A program made the translations under genes and the position numbers. DNA of 64,000 bases from Kalmusia sp. IMI 367209 (lineage: Eukaryota > Ascomycota > Dothideomycetes > Pleosporales > Didymosphaeriaceae). The stretch covers positions 1,054,001-1,118,000 of the forward strand of contig JAPEUQ010000008.1 of the NCBI GenBank assembly GCA_027946365.1, given 5' to 3'. This document shows, piece by piece, positions 10,696 through 22,061 of this stretch. Under the pieces are notes generated by a model. The model was not told where the DNA came from. It did not search any database and worked only from the letters and a program-made list of their open reading frames with translations. Position 1 is the first letter of the stretch. The number at the start of each line of letters is the position of its first letter.

Positions 10696-12248
10696 CTACG
10701 GCGGACTAGCGCGTTCACTTCGGGCTTTGGCTTCTGCCGCGTCCTCCTTCCACAGTCCCACCCTCCACGCGACGAATGCCCAGAATCGCTCGCCCCACGC
10801 TTCCTCGTAACGGGGCAGTCTTCGTCCCGTTGTTCCATCCGCTGGCTCGCCTGCGATCGCCCATAGGTCATCGAAGTAGCGTTTGAAGTCCGGCATGAGC
10901 ACCCAAAATGCCGCACTATCTCCGCGCTCAGTCAGACGTTGTTGCTCCCAGTCTTCCATTTCGTTGCGTGATGGCAATGCTGATCTACCTGCAAAGACAC
11001 GCGCTATTGCAACAGCCTGCCATTCAAAGATCCGCAGACCAAAACTACCCGTCACCATCCCAATGAATGCCAAACTTGGATCACTGGCCTTGAACACGTG
11101 GTGATATAAGCCAGGTATCCGTCCGTTTTTAGGCACGACGTCGGGTAGAAAAGGGAAACTAAACTCATAACCTGTCGCGAACAGAACCACGTCCACATCA
11201 TCAGCATAAGTCCCGTCAGCAAATGTTATTCGACCAGTGTCTGCATCAAGCGCAGCTATAGCTGGTCGGTTCAGAAAGTCGGGGTGTGTAAAAGGCGCAG
11301 GGCCGAAGACCGGAGAAGGTCTTCGCAACGACGAGATGACGGGTAGCTTTGATACCATCCGGACATCGTGCAGGGTGTCAAAAGCCGATACAGAACCCCC
11401 AACAACAATCACACGCTGTATGTGTTATAACACGGTCTTGGGATTGTGTGATGGGTATCTCTCACCTTGTCCCTGTATCTTTCTACCGTCTGGTAATGTT
11501 TGCTATGCTGTATCCTACCCGGATATTTCTCATCGAATTCGACCAGCCCTGGGATCTGGGGTACAGCTGGTACATTATAGTGCCCTGTAGCTACCACGAC
11601 AGCATCGAAATGCTCCTGCCACCATATGTCTTGGTCCGACTCTGGTGCAGCTTTTCGCAGCGTCAAGATCCATTCGTTGCCTATCTTCTCGACCTGTTCA
11701 ACGCTGGTGTTGAATTCGATGAGATTGCCATGTCCACCTCTGTGAAACACTGACTGGACCCACTTCTGCATGACCTCTCTGTGGCGAAACGGTGCTTCCT
11801 TTCCAAATTTTGCGATCGTTCTATCTGAAAGCACTTCCGGAATGGGCTCGTTGGAGAAGCACATTATTTCAGGCGGCAGATTGCTATGCAAATGAATGTG
11901 AGCACCAGTATCTGCAAATCGGATCTCTAATGAGTTGATATTTCCATCTTTTGGAGTATGGCAAGGTAGTTGTGAAGGGATAGATACGGGCAAGTCTGCC
12001 CTTCCTTCAAGCAGAGCTCGAAGAGACGGAATCTGAGGAACATGGTCTCGTGTCAGAGTCCTACATTCTTCTTTGTTAGGGAGCATTGCTAAACGCTAGC
12101 AAGTCACGTACCATGTACCACCTGCTGCATGTCGTCGCTCGAAAACGCGGATCGTGTCAAACGCCTGCTCTTTCACAAGTGCATCAGTAACGATGGCGCC
12201 AGCAGGCCCAGCTCCGATAACAGCGACTCGACGTATTGATTGTGCCAT
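10696..12248 (-). CDS. Flavin-containing monooxygenase-like protein
   Basis: Three exons: 12248-12112, 12060-11466 and 11415-10696; introns of 51 and 50 nt have GT-AG ends and in-phase joins, giving 483 residues. The FAD Rossmann motif GAGPAGA is at residues 12-18. The sequence YPGRIQHSKHY matches the FMO-identifying pattern (F/Y)xGxxxHxxxY, and the NADPH motif VVGGS follows directly after the second intron. FATGY near the C-terminal third is the linker motif of this superfamily. FMOs oxygenate soft nucleophiles (N or S); yeast FMO1 oxidises glutathione-like thiols. Substrate here is unknown. Its neighbours on the same strand are the HCCA-isomerase-like gene and an MFS carrier. Confidence 0.92.
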
Positions 12249-12743
12249 AAATCGCAACCGTAACAGCTACAATAAGCAAAAATATAGCGATGAAGTGTTG
12301 CACACCAAGCGTGCGGCATGTCTACACAATTTTACAGCGACTAACGCGTGTACGACCCAGTTGACTGGATCCGTATGCACGTGTTCTTTTCTCCGAATTC
12401 CATCTCGTGGTGCCGAACGGCATTGAGCACCCGTTATCATCGTATTGAGCTCGATGGAGACATGCCGAATGGCGTCAGGCACACTAAGGATCACGCGAAG
12501 CGAGATGTTTGTATCGACTCCACTATTCACTTTAAGAACGACGGTAACATCACGAGTCAGCTAAGTCCACTTATTTTGTTGCACATGTTCTCTCCAAGCT
12601 TCCGAAAGTTTTTCATTGCTTAGGACTAACAAGACACTGAAAGTAGCTATCTCATACTATTAGTGCTACCCTTGTTCTAGCCACATCAGCGTGTCTGCCA
12701 AGTAGCAAAATTTACATCAACCCCAAGGCGCAGCATATTAGCA
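12249..12743. other. Intergenic region between MFS carrier and monooxygenase
   Basis: This 495-bp gap holds the promoter of the monooxygenase and the 3' flank of the MFS gene. Short frames on both strands look accidental. I see no clear regulatory element. Confidence 0.45.
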
Positions 12744-14507
12744 TTATAGCGCATATCGGAAGTGGAGATTCTCCTTGTCTGTCAGGTCTTTGAAAGCGAG
12801 ACGTTCACCTTCCCGCGGATCAAGACCTAATGCTTCTCTGCGTTTGTTCTCCCGACGTAAAACGAAGTAGAGGATCGATGCAGATACGATCGTAATGCAA
12901 TAGCTAAACACTTATCAGCAATGCTCTGTTCGGCATGAAGAGGACCAGACCAAGAACCTACCAGATTATAAGACCCGTCCATAATTCAGGATAATGTTTC
13001 GCCTTCGACTGACTTTTCACCAACTGCGGTCCAATGATGTTGCCTACACAATACGCAACAAAAACCGCGGAAGCCATGAAACTTTTCTTTGTTTCTCCAG
13101 CTACGTTTGCAGCGCCAAGCGTAACCGTGAGCCCAACTACGGGGCCGAAAAATCCAACGATCGAGTAGCCTGCAACTGGAGTGACTGGTCGGTGGTTCCA
13201 CTCAGACTTCCAAATCATGATAAAACCTGCGATAACCGGCAGACAACAAATAAGTAGCAGCGGGATGCGAATGTTCCGGAATCGTGAGCAGAGCCAGCCG
13301 GTCAACGGGATCCCAACCGCACATACAGCTCCGAGGGGAAACTGGAACAAGATAGCTTCTAAAGACGAGTAACCGAATGTTGCGACGATCAAAGGACCGA
13401 ATCCAGATACGGCACCGTTGACGGTATACCTGCAAATTGTCAGTAAAGTGTAGCTATAAGACGAAAGTGTATGGACGCACGCGGAAGCCATAGTTAGCGC
13501 GACAAGCCAGACCTTCACATCCAATGCCGCCTCTTTGATTTGGAACCACTTGATTTCCTGGTTCCTTACTCCAGTTTGACCAGCGCGCAGCCGCTCTACT
13601 GCCACGATACGCTCCTCAGGCGTCAAGAACCAGGCATCTAGTGCCGAGTTGGGAAGCGCAAAGCACCAGAGTCCGAATAAAAATGTTAGTCCTCCAGCGA
13701 GCACGTAGATATACTGCCACGGCGTCAGAGCTCCACCCTTGATTTGAGCGAACCCGTAATTGAGCGCGCCGCCTATAATGGTGAACCAGCCTGTTCCAGA
13801 GAACCACCACGTTTGGCGGAGTGCTTGCTCGGATTGGGTGTAGTATCCGCTAACAGTTATCATGAACGCTGTAGGAACAATGGATTCAGTGAAGCCTACA
13901 GAATTGATTTGTTAACTGTTTGTATCTCTCTCACAGCAAGGACTCAATACGCACCCAGGAAAAAGCGTTGTACCAGAAGACCTTTCCAGTCAACAACTCC
14001 AGCTGTCGATGCACAGATTATCGCCCAAAGCATCACAGCGGGTCCCAAAATATACCGTGTGTTAAATCGTTGCAGTAGATACGTCATGGGATATGACCCG
14101 ATGAGTTGCCCGAAGTAGAAAATCGACGTTGCCCAGCTCAGCCGCGTAGTGTTCGTCGTCGGCGGAGTGGTCGACTTGTCCACAACTGATAGATGAAGAT
14201 CAGAAGTCATGCCGAACAGGGCGGCGCTTCCTAAGATCGCCTATAGATAGGTGTTAGTAATGTAGAATACCAGGTAGAGTACGCGCATTCTTACTTTGTC
14301 GTAGTATACAAGGCCGTACCCGATTACCATTGCAGGCATGAGAAATAGATCGATTTTTCGTAAAACGCGTCGCTCAACTTCGGGGTCTATAGGCCTGGCT
14401 TCTTCTCCAAGCATTTCTGCTGCTGGAGCTGAGATGCCAGTTTCGACTCCATCTTTCTCTCTTGCCGACTCTGCACCATCGTTCGCATAGCTCTTGTGCA
14501 GGCTCAT
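12744..14507 (-). CDS. MFS transporter, Dal5/allantoate permease (anion:cation symporter) type
   Basis: Five exons: 14507-14295, 14240-13955, 13895-13481, 13429-12962 and 12903-12744. The four introns are 51-59 nt with GT-AG ends, phases agree, and the product is 513 residues ending at TAA 12746-12744. A hydrophilic N-terminus (about 55 residues) leads into 12 predicted membrane segments. Dal5-family landmarks are YFGQLIGSYPMTYLLQRF, GFTESIVPTAFM and LPNSALDAWFLTPEERIVAVERL after segment 6. Members import allantoate, nicotinate, pantothenate and other carboxylates at the plasma membrane; the substrate here cannot be read. It is divergent from the 2OG oxygenase gene, with 507 bp between start codons, so co-regulation is possible. 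Three CGGA units (14517-14531) lie just upstream of its start. Confidence 0.92.
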
Positions 14508-15014
14508 GTTGCTAGTCGGAAGCGGAGCGGAGCAGAAAACTTCAATGTCGACAACGGTTCCATATATATTTTATACCTAGCCGAATAAAAAAATGTCTTA
14601 TTGGCCTGGATGTCGACATCGCTCTGCGACAGTGCTTCGCGACGCGCGACTCATGAGCTTGGAGCTTCGAAATTTGCTGACTCCCCGAATTATTTCAGTC
14701 CAGCCCAGGCACCCGGCCCACGTGGAAAGTCGTACGTGTAGGGTATGTAGTGTTGTTGCGATACTTTTACTGGTTAGAGCACATGTTAGGATCGCATCAC
14801 TAGTATCTATGGTGGTCGTACTATACTATCGCGCCATCGCACGCGCCGATTACGCTTCTCGGCAGATGCCGATGCTGCTTCGGATACAATCCGAGTTTAG
14901 ACAAGGATATTGTGTTACATGTCGTACCATGTTTGTACGCGCTGGACCTCAGCTCATTCTTCTTCTTCACAATTTGACCCAATTTGAATCTGTTCGAGAT
15001 CAAGAGAATATAAG
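14508..15014. promoter_or_regulatory. Divergent promoter between MFS carrier and 2OG oxygenase
   Basis: The 507 bp contain CGGA three times (14517-14520, 14523-14526, 14528-14531), a possible half-site array for a Zn2Cys6 factor, and a TATATATTTTA run near 14564. The assignments are suggestive only. Confidence 0.35.
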
Positions 15015-16331
15015 ATGACCACCATCACAGAAACAGTAACCCTACCTTATGAGCAAGCGCCTGAGACGTCTGAGAACCTCGACTGGGCAGATCTAATCAC
15101 GCTTGATCTGTCCAGATTCGAGCAAGAGGGTGGGAAGCAGGAGCTGGCATCTCAATTCCAACGTGCTATCGAGGAAGTCGGCAAGTTTGACAGCACGGTC
15201 CAATGTCCACATACTCAATGCTGACTTTATCTCTGGCAGGCTTCTTCTACGTTACCGGCCATGGCTTGAGCAGAGAGGATATCGACACACAATACGCCCT
15301 CGCTAAATCTGTTCTTTCGCTCTCGCCCGAGGAGAAGCAGCCCTATCGCGCTGCGCTAGAAGCAGGCGATTACAACGGATGGAAACCCCCCGGGACCCGC
15401 GACCTGATTCCCGGCGTAAAAGACAACTTCGAGATCTACAACATTCCCAAATTCATCCCAGAGCACGCCTCTCGCCCGCACCCTGAAGTCGTGCGGCAGC
15501 ATTGGAGTACGATTGAACGGTTTTCAAAGCAGGTTCATGAGCGCATTGTCAGGAAGCTGTTGGTGATCTTTGCGATCGCGTTGGAATTAGATGATGAGGA
15601 CTGGTTTGTGCGGAGGCATCGGTATGAGGAGGCGAGTGGTGATCATTTGAGGTACATGAAGTATTTGAGGAGGAGTGAGGAGGAGAATAGGAAGTTGGGT
15701 GGTGTATGGTTGAAGGGGTCAGTCTGCTCCCTTGCTGAGTCCTTACTTTCCGAAAGATTGAAAAACGACGAGAGGTCCAGTGCTAAGGTATGAAGCAGAC
15801 ACTCTGACATGGGCAGCCTGACATTGCTGTTCCGTCAACCCGTTGCAGCGCTGCAAGTCCTCGCCAAAGATGGCTCGTGGAAATGGGTGCGACCTCAGAC
15901 TGATGCTCTCACGTGCAACCTGGCTGACGCCCTGCACTTCCTCACAAGTACGCCATTCGCTTCTTGGTCCCTTTTCTCTTTAAATCTTTACTAATGTCTC
16001 ACTTGTAGATGGCTACCTAAAGTCTAGCATCCATCGCGTTGTAGCCCCGCCGCGCGATCAAGCGCATATCGATCGCCTAGGCGTCATCTATATGGTGCGC
16101 ATCGAGGACTCAACCGATCTCGTTCCTATCTCCGACTCGCCTGTGCTACAGCGTTTAGGACTTGCGAGCACACAAGTGTTGGATGGGGACGGGAAGCCTG
16201 TCAAGGCGGGAGAGTGGGTGAAACAGAGAATTATCAAGAACTTGGGAGCTGGTACAGGAAGCAAGGGAGGTGATAATGCTGAGAGTGATGTTGAGATTGT
16301 AAGAGGGGTTAAGATCAAATACTATGAGTAA
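15015..16331 (+). CDS. 2-oxoglutarate/Fe(II) oxygenase, isopenicillin N synthase-like
   Basis: Four exons: 15015-15180, 15240-15717, 15799-15947 and 16009-16331, giving 371 residues. The first intron (15181-15239) starts with GCAAGT, a GC-AG intron, and its removal restores EEVGFFYVTGHG, the signature of the N-terminal DIOX_N domain. The iron-binding triad is visible as H216 and D218 (GHSDMGSLTLLFR) and H273 (SSIHRVVAPP); R287 in DRLGVIY is the likely 2-oxoglutarate carboxylate ligand. The family hydroxylates, desaturates or cyclises small molecules, often in secondary or xenobiotic metabolism. The divergent MFS carrier and the two redox enzymes beyond it suggest one pathway; this is inference. 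Confidence 0.93.
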
Positions 16332-17276
16332 GAAAACAGTCGAAAGGTAACATTGATAAATGAAAGCTATTGAATCAGAGAAGCTGTAAGAGCAAAAGTC
16401 AAGTCAAGTGCTGTGTACGACGACTGCCATGCTCTTGAAACTCGGCAATTCCTACTTGTTCCTGAAGACCCACCATGAAAAGTTTAGTCGATCCTGTCAC
16501 TCCTCTATGCGAAACGCTCGTACCCCAGCGCCACCGTCCCCAAACAAGCTTAGCGCCCGGATGTTCTCTCAAACCAAGATCGTCGCTCGTGAAACACCTA
16601 CCACCTTCCCAAATCGCCCTCCTCACGAAGTCCGACCAACATTCAAATGTTTATAAGAACCCAGCATCTTCCCCAGAAAACATCTCAACTGTCGCAGATA
16701 CGACGCGCATGAATACGACGGACATTGGCAGCCTCACCAACACCAGATCTTTGATCCTCGCATGGACGGACAGCGTGCGCCTCCGCAGGCGCAGTCAACA
16801 ATCATGATTATCGCGCGAAAGTGTGGAGGTGTTGAAACCGATATTTAGCGCTGTGTTTGAGACCGCTATGGATATTGTGCCTGAGATCTAGCGCTCTGTT
16901 TCGAGAAAGGCGTTGTACACTGGCACTAGGGGTGGTTTACCGTGTTTCAGAGATCAACCTGAGGCGCGACCGCGATTCTGGCCTTGCGTGGCAACGAATG
17001 CCGCTGTCTACGGGACGGGAATGTCAGAATGTGGTGCGACTGCGGTAAGACGTGGAATTCTGGGCATGAAAATCTCCATGGGTTTCTTGCGGGGAAGACG
17101 ATTTAAAGTCAAGAATCGCCGGCTACGAGTCTGCTCATGCGTTGGTGATTGTGTGTCGCTCTCCCGTTCTTGCTGATCTTTTCTGTTTCTTCTAAACTTT
17201 TTTCCATAATACTCTTTTGATACCCACACGAGTAGGTTCCTCGTTTCTCTTCCTCGCTACGCTTACTTGAATCACT
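16332..17276. other. Intergenic region with only doubtful short frames
   Basis: There are 945 bp between two plus-strand genes. A plus frame 16475-16807 (110 residues, no recognisable domain) and a minus frame 16626-16399 overlap each other. The minus frame contains GRWRWG, also found in a minus frame near 25310. The last 100 bp before 17277 are pyrimidine-rich and probably the leader of the secreted-protein gene. Confidence 0.4.
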
Positions 17277-18017
17277 ATGCATTTATCTCTTCTTGCTGTC
17301 ACTGGGCTAGCGGTCTTTGCCACCGCCTTGCCTCAGAGACCAGGCGGTGGCCGTTTTCGAGGCGGTCGACCTTTTGATCAGAATGCTCAAGGCAACGGCG
17401 TTCAAGCCGCACAGCCTGCCGATCCTACTCTTGCCGGCGCTCAGCCTCCAGCTGTTGTTCCAGACAATGCTCAAGATGTAGACCAGGGTGCTGCGAATCA
17501 ACAAGGCACCGCGAACGACCAGGGCAACTTAAACAACCAAGGGACTGCCGGCAACCAAGGAGACCTGAACAATCAGGGAGCTGGAAACGCGAACCAAAAT
17601 GGCACTGATAACACCAACAACGCCAACAACGGTCAGAATCAAAACGGCCAGAATCAAAATGGTCAAGATCAAGCCGGTCAAGATCAAGCCGGTGCCTTTG
17701 ACCCTGCCCTCGTTCCAGAATTCGGCGTCCAAGCTGGTCAAAATCCTGATGGACAAGGCAACTGCGATGGCCTCAACGGTATCAAGATTCCATGCCAGTG
17801 CCCACCCGATCGACAAGACTTCATCCAGAGAGTCCAAGCGGCCGCCGCTGCTGGTAATTCCGAGGGTGTACCGGTCGAGTTCCCCTTGGACGATTCGAGC
17901 GCGAGCAAAAAGGCGAGAATTCAGACTAGCATCATTGTGCTGCAGAATCTGAATGGGAGGGGTGTGGGGTGCCCGGCGGCTTCGACGACGTTCTTGGCGC
18001 AGCAAGCTGCGGCTTGA
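17277..18017 (+). CDS. Secreted Gln/Asn/Gly-rich protein with conserved cysteine C-terminus
   Basis: An intronless frame of 246 residues. Residues 1-18 are a clear signal peptide ending near ALP-Q. Residues about 20-150 are low-complexity, rich in Gln, Asn and Gly, with short tandem units such as NQNGQ and DQAGQ (17632-17691), so the mature protein is probably disordered or gel-forming. Residues about 160-246 form a compact region with four cysteines (GNCDG, IPCQCPP, GVGCPA), probably two disulfides. This architecture is common among Pezizomycotina secreted cell-surface proteins of unknown function. No enzyme motif is seen. The preceding leader is pyrimidine-rich and the start is the first ATG in frame. 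Confidence 0.85.
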   Translation: MHLSLLAVTGLAVFATALPQRPGGGRFRGGRPFDQNAQGNGVQAAQPADPTLAGAQPPAVVPDNAQDVDQGAANQQGTANDQGNLNNQGTAGNQGDLNNQGAGNANQNGTDNTNNANNGQNQNGQNQNGQDQAGQDQAGAFDPALVPEFGVQAGQNPDGQGNCDGLNGIKIPCQCPPDRQDFIQRVQAAAAAGNSEGVPVEFPLDDSSASKKARIQTSIIVLQNLNGRGVGCPAASTTFLAQQAAA

Positions 18018-18526
18018 GAGGCTGAATTCGATCTAGGAAGTGTGGATTGGCGGCAGATTTAGACGTGTGGCATATAAGTGTTCCTTTCTCTTTTTCTTTC
18101 TTGTTTATACATATTGTTTATATCCCGGTAGCGAGCTATACACGGGCGCAAGCCATAGAAACTCATTCAATATACTTCGACTTCTGATAGTCTTATGCAG
18201 GAATCTGACTGCCTTTTGACAAATGCCCCGTGTTGCAGCGAGGTTAGATGGGAATTGTTCCTATGATGCGAAATATGAGGAAGGGCAATCTGATGATTAT
18301 TATCGTCATCATTCTTTGAAGAGGATATTGGCCGTTGCCCAGAGACGTACAACGTGTATACAAATTTTAAGAGCAACAATTCTATCATAGTAGGAAGCTA
18401 CGTAACCCAAATATATCAACACATGGAAGGCAAATTCTAGTTCGAATATTTCAATCTCAGCCTCCGTTCCCCCCAGTAGCGCAATCGATCGTACAGTCGG
18501 GTGGTTGTGGGAGCAGCCTTAATTCT
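18018..18526. other. Convergent 3' flanks
   Basis: Two genes converge on this 509-bp AT-rich gap. It contains terminator-like T-runs near 18090-18120 and no credible frame. Confidence 0.45.
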
Positions 18527-19666
18527 TCATGCTACCACTACCACCTCGGGGAATTTTCTATTAGCACGGACTAGATCTCGCTCTGATCCGGATTTCAGAA
18601 CCATGTTCAAGAACGCCGTCACATATGTAACGGTGAGGTTCATCATCCGATGACCCTCTATTGAACCTAGAACCTGTTCGACCTCGACAGGTAGCTTGTC
18701 TTGGAAACCTAGCACGGAGGTGATAAGAGGCAGATCGGAAAAGCCATAATGCGCGGCCCCCTTAACCTCGATTTCCTTCTTCCATCCCTTCAGCTGCGGC
18801 CATGTGGCCTTCCAGGACGGATCAGTTTCTTGCGTCTTGTTCTCATGTCCGATCAGCATGAACGGGCGATCCAAGCCGGCCTTGAGAACGGCCCCAAAAA
18901 TTGTACCGTCGAGGTTCAAGGCACCGCGGACGAAGGAAAGTTGCTGCATTGCTGCTGCTGCGGCCGCTCCCCCGAAAGAATGTCCAATAATAGCAGTCTT
19001 AGGCTCGGCACTACTCTGGCGATGCTGAGGAAAAAGCTTCTTTTGCACCGATGGTCTCTTGAGTTGTCGATAGAGGAATGCAATGTCCTTCGTGCGGGTA
19101 TTGAGAGCATTTTCAAGTTCGGCATCGCTGATATCGACACCAGTAATGACAGTTCCATTGGGAAACTCGACGATATCGGCGTCGTAAGGGTGATCTATGG
19201 ATACGACGAGATATCCTGCAGCGGCCAAACTTTGGAGCATACTGTTGTATATCATTCGAGACGTCCCAAGGGCGCCAGAGAACACGACAAGTGGTAGAGA
19301 GCCGGAGGAACAGGATTTGTCGTTTGCACTCAAACTGCACGTCTGGAGGTCGAGAGATTGGAAAGTACCGTTCGGGATTCCGTACGCGGCGAACTTGTCG
19401 TCTTGAAAGCTTGCTGTCGCGGGCGGCATGTATGCCTCCAGGCGCTCATGCTGGCAGGCTGATACGGGAAAGAAGCCAGACACCATTACCTCTCGATCTC
19501 GCCCATCGTTTGCGAATGGGTCAGGTCTTCCTTTATCTGTTAACGACATGGAGGTGATGGCAACATCTGGAGAATGAGATCTAACAATCGGTAGCGTAGC
19601 CCTTGATATTGCATGCGATGGAGCAAGTCCTAGAATTGCTAGGAAAAGAGCGAGGCGACGTGTCAT
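18527..19666 (-). CDS. Secreted PAF-acetylhydrolase-like alpha/beta hydrolase
   Basis: A single exon of 379 residues from ATG 19666; the frame extends further upstream, but the signal peptide (MTRRLALFLAILGLAPSHA) begins here. The nucleophile elbow is GHSFGG with Ser230; Asp253 in NLDGT and the histidine in AAHYGFSD complete a likely Ser-Asp-His triad, as in PAF-AH isoform II and lipoprotein-associated phospholipase A2. Several N-glycosylation sequons (NGT, NKT, NLT) fit secretion. It probably hydrolyses short acyl esters of phospholipids or similar small esters. The gene is divergent from a Zn2Cys6 factor 593 bp away, which might control it. Confidence 0.88.
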   Translation of the reverse strand: MTRRLALFLAILGLAPSHAISRATLPIVRSHSPDVAITSMSLTDKGRPDPFANDGRDREVMVSGFFPVSACQHERLEAYMPPATASFQDDKFAAYGIPNGTFQSLDLQTCSLSANDKSCSSGSLPLVVFSGALGTSRMIYNSMLQSLAAAGYLVVSIDHPYDADIVEFPNGTVITGVDISDAELENALNTRTKDIAFLYRQLKRPSVQKKLFPQHRQSSAEPKTAIIGHSFGGAAAAAAMQQLSFVRGALNLDGTIFGAVLKAGLDRPFMLIGHENKTQETDPSWKATWPQLKGWKKEIEVKGAAHYGFSDLPLITSVLGFQDKLPVEVEQVLGSIEGHRMMNLTVTYVTAFLNMVLKSGSERDLVRANRKFPEVVVVA

Positions 19667-20259
19667 GTCTGTGGGAACAATGACGGAAAGATGTAATGAA
19701 GGGATAATATTCGAAGCCTTGTCAATTGCTATTGCCGTAATACCTACATAGAACTCGCGAGACATGGGCCCTTTAATACTTGTTATTAGTGGGTCAAAGA
19801 AATATGCCCTTCGAAGCTTCGCCCCTTTGCACACGCATTATGACTACTTCATGTAGTCAAGTGCAGTGGAACTATGGGAACATTGAAGTCATCGGAGAAG
19901 AATGGATCTGCAGTCAACCAGATTTGCGGTTGTCAAGTAAGGGAATGCACTGACCGCAACCGAAGAGCGCTTAGCTGCGCTCTTTCACCTCCCAAATAGG
20001 TCAAGTTGTTTCCTCGTGTTCGCTGTGCACGTGTCTGGCCGCCCCACTCGCAAATTTCAGCTGCGCTAATTCATTTCCAGGCTAGGAATAGCTTTGAGTC
20101 CGTGCCAACACTACCTAATCATCTACACTGCATCGTCAAGCGCTGCATCGTTTCCTAAACCATACCATTAGTTCTTCTCTGTGGCATTACGTCGTCGCTC
20201 CATGCCGTTTCCTGCGTCCCTGAAGGCTTGTCTGGGACTTTATTCGTGGAGATTTACAC
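19667..20259. promoter_or_regulatory. Divergent promoter between esterase and Zn2Cys6 factor
   Basis: This gap holds both upstream regions. No perfect CGG palindrome was seen. Pyrimidine-rich tracts just before 20260 fit a fungal leader. Confidence 0.4.
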
Positions 20260-21814
20260 ATGCATTCAGCCATTGGACCTTATGATGGGCGCAAAGCCCG
20301 AAGAAAACGGTGTGATGCTTGTGCTAAGCGCAAAATCAAGGCAAGGGTACCCAAAGTGGATATGCGCGATGTAGCTAACCAAGAGAAGTGCCATGGAGGG
20401 ATACCTTGTGAGAATTGCAAGCGAACGAAGCAACCATGCAAGACACCAACCAAGCCAACGACTTTCACGCCAGTATTCGTTGGCGTAATGGCAACGTCCA
20501 AGATGAGGAGCGTAACGACTGCTTCCCTAACTGCAATACCGACCGATTTCCCCTTACTACATTCTCCAATACAGAAGATCTGTGATCGCAATGTTCCCTA
20601 CTTTTTCACATCTTTTCTGGCAATGAACAATCTCATGAACGACCGTATACCGGTTGCAAGTGACCTTCTCGGTATGATGAAAGACGCACCTGCGTTGCGA
20701 GCCGCAATATGTGCTGTAGCTGCGCACCACCGCATCCAACAGAACCCAACGCTCGTGTCCGGAGAAGATGAAAAGGACGAAATGTTTTACACTCTACAGT
20801 CTTACGGTCAATCTGTTCGCTACATTAAGGATCTTATTTCATCGAACACCTTCTTGGAAGACCCATCCGCACTTTGGACAACATTTCTCTTAGGGTTGTT
20901 TGAGGTAGGTCGTGCAACAAAGGTTATCAATCATACGCGTATATACTAACATGAAGTAGTTGATGCGCGATTCAACAGGAACTAAATGGCTGTCGCATTT
21001 TCTACATGGAACCTGCACGATACTTCGTCTCCAAAAACCGGACAGTCTGATCGAACCAGGGTTCCAAAATTCACAGAGACGCACATTTTTCCTTGGTACT
21101 CGGATCTTTGAAATTTCCCGATCTTTAATCTACTCATCTCCTACTTTCCTCTGGGAGCCGGGATGGAAGGCCGCTGTAGCAAAGCTCTGGGAGGCCGAAA
21201 ACCTGGCTTCGTGGCATCCTAAAGAAGCTTTATTTGACATCTTGCCGAATTTCTCCGAATTGAGTATTCGTGCCCTTCAATTTGTTTTGAATGCTGCACA
21301 GCTACCGCTGGAGACTCAACACGCTTTAGCTCAATCGCTAGCCGAAGAGGGATTTTGTCTACAAAGAAAATTACAGAGATGGTGGGTAGAGGCAGGGGTA
21401 TGGGAAATGCCGTACCAAGATCATGGCGCTGCTTCTACCACGCCGAACCAACCAGACACGGAGCTTATGATAAGCTATGCTTACTACCACGCTATCAGTA
21501 TCTACCTCTCGGGGACTTACGACTACCACACACAATGGAGTTACCCTGGTGCACCTTGTGCGCCGATACTGACTCGAGATGAACTTGACTGGCACGTCTC
21601 TAGAATTCTCTATCTAAGTTACAAGCTCTTATCTCACGGAATCTCGGGTATCTTTTTATTCTTCCCTTTAAGAGTGGCAGGTGCCAGAGCAATCGATACA
21701 TTCTTAAGGAATGATATTCTAGACCTTTTCCAAGCAACATCAAAACGAGGTTTCGTTGTAGCCGAGGCTCTTACACTCGATCTATCCGAACTATGGGCTA
21801 CCAAAGGCATATAA
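20260..21814 (+). CDS. Zn2Cys6 transcription factor
   Basis: Exons 20260-20340, 20389-20904 and 20960-21814 give 483 residues. Removing the first intron (20341-20388, GCAAGG...GAGAAG, branch GCTAAC) yields the exact binuclear cluster C18-x2-C21-x6-C28-x5-C34-x2-C37-x6-C44; without splicing, 16 in-frame residues interrupt it before C28. The second intron (20905-20959) is GTAGGT...AAGTAG. The rest is helical, resembling the ligand-sensing middle domain of fungal activators that lack a clear fungal_trans motif. It presumably binds CGG-type sites in the nucleus. Candidate targets are the divergent esterase and the sugar transporter downstream. The GC-AG first intron and its multiple-of-three length are unusual. 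Confidence 0.88.
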
Positions 21815-22061
21815 ACATGCTCAGTCCATATTCGATTCAAAGAGTCATAACCCACAAACGTATCTCATCATAGATGCTTCCGACCACTTCTTCCTCCTTC
21901 ACAAATGAATGGTTGAAGATAGCTATCTTGGTAAAGAAAGAAACGAAGTTGAAGAGAAAAGGCAGTCATTGAGGCCGTTGCATTGATCGTGTTATTTATA
22001 CGATGTAGTGAATCGCACATGTGCTAGCTAAGTACCGTTTCGTTTCGAACGAATTAGTGCT

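Noticed and set aside
14766..14840. tRNA-like D-arm sequence TGGTTAGAGCA
   Set aside because: No matching T-arm (GGTTCGA) or acceptor stem follows at the proper distance.
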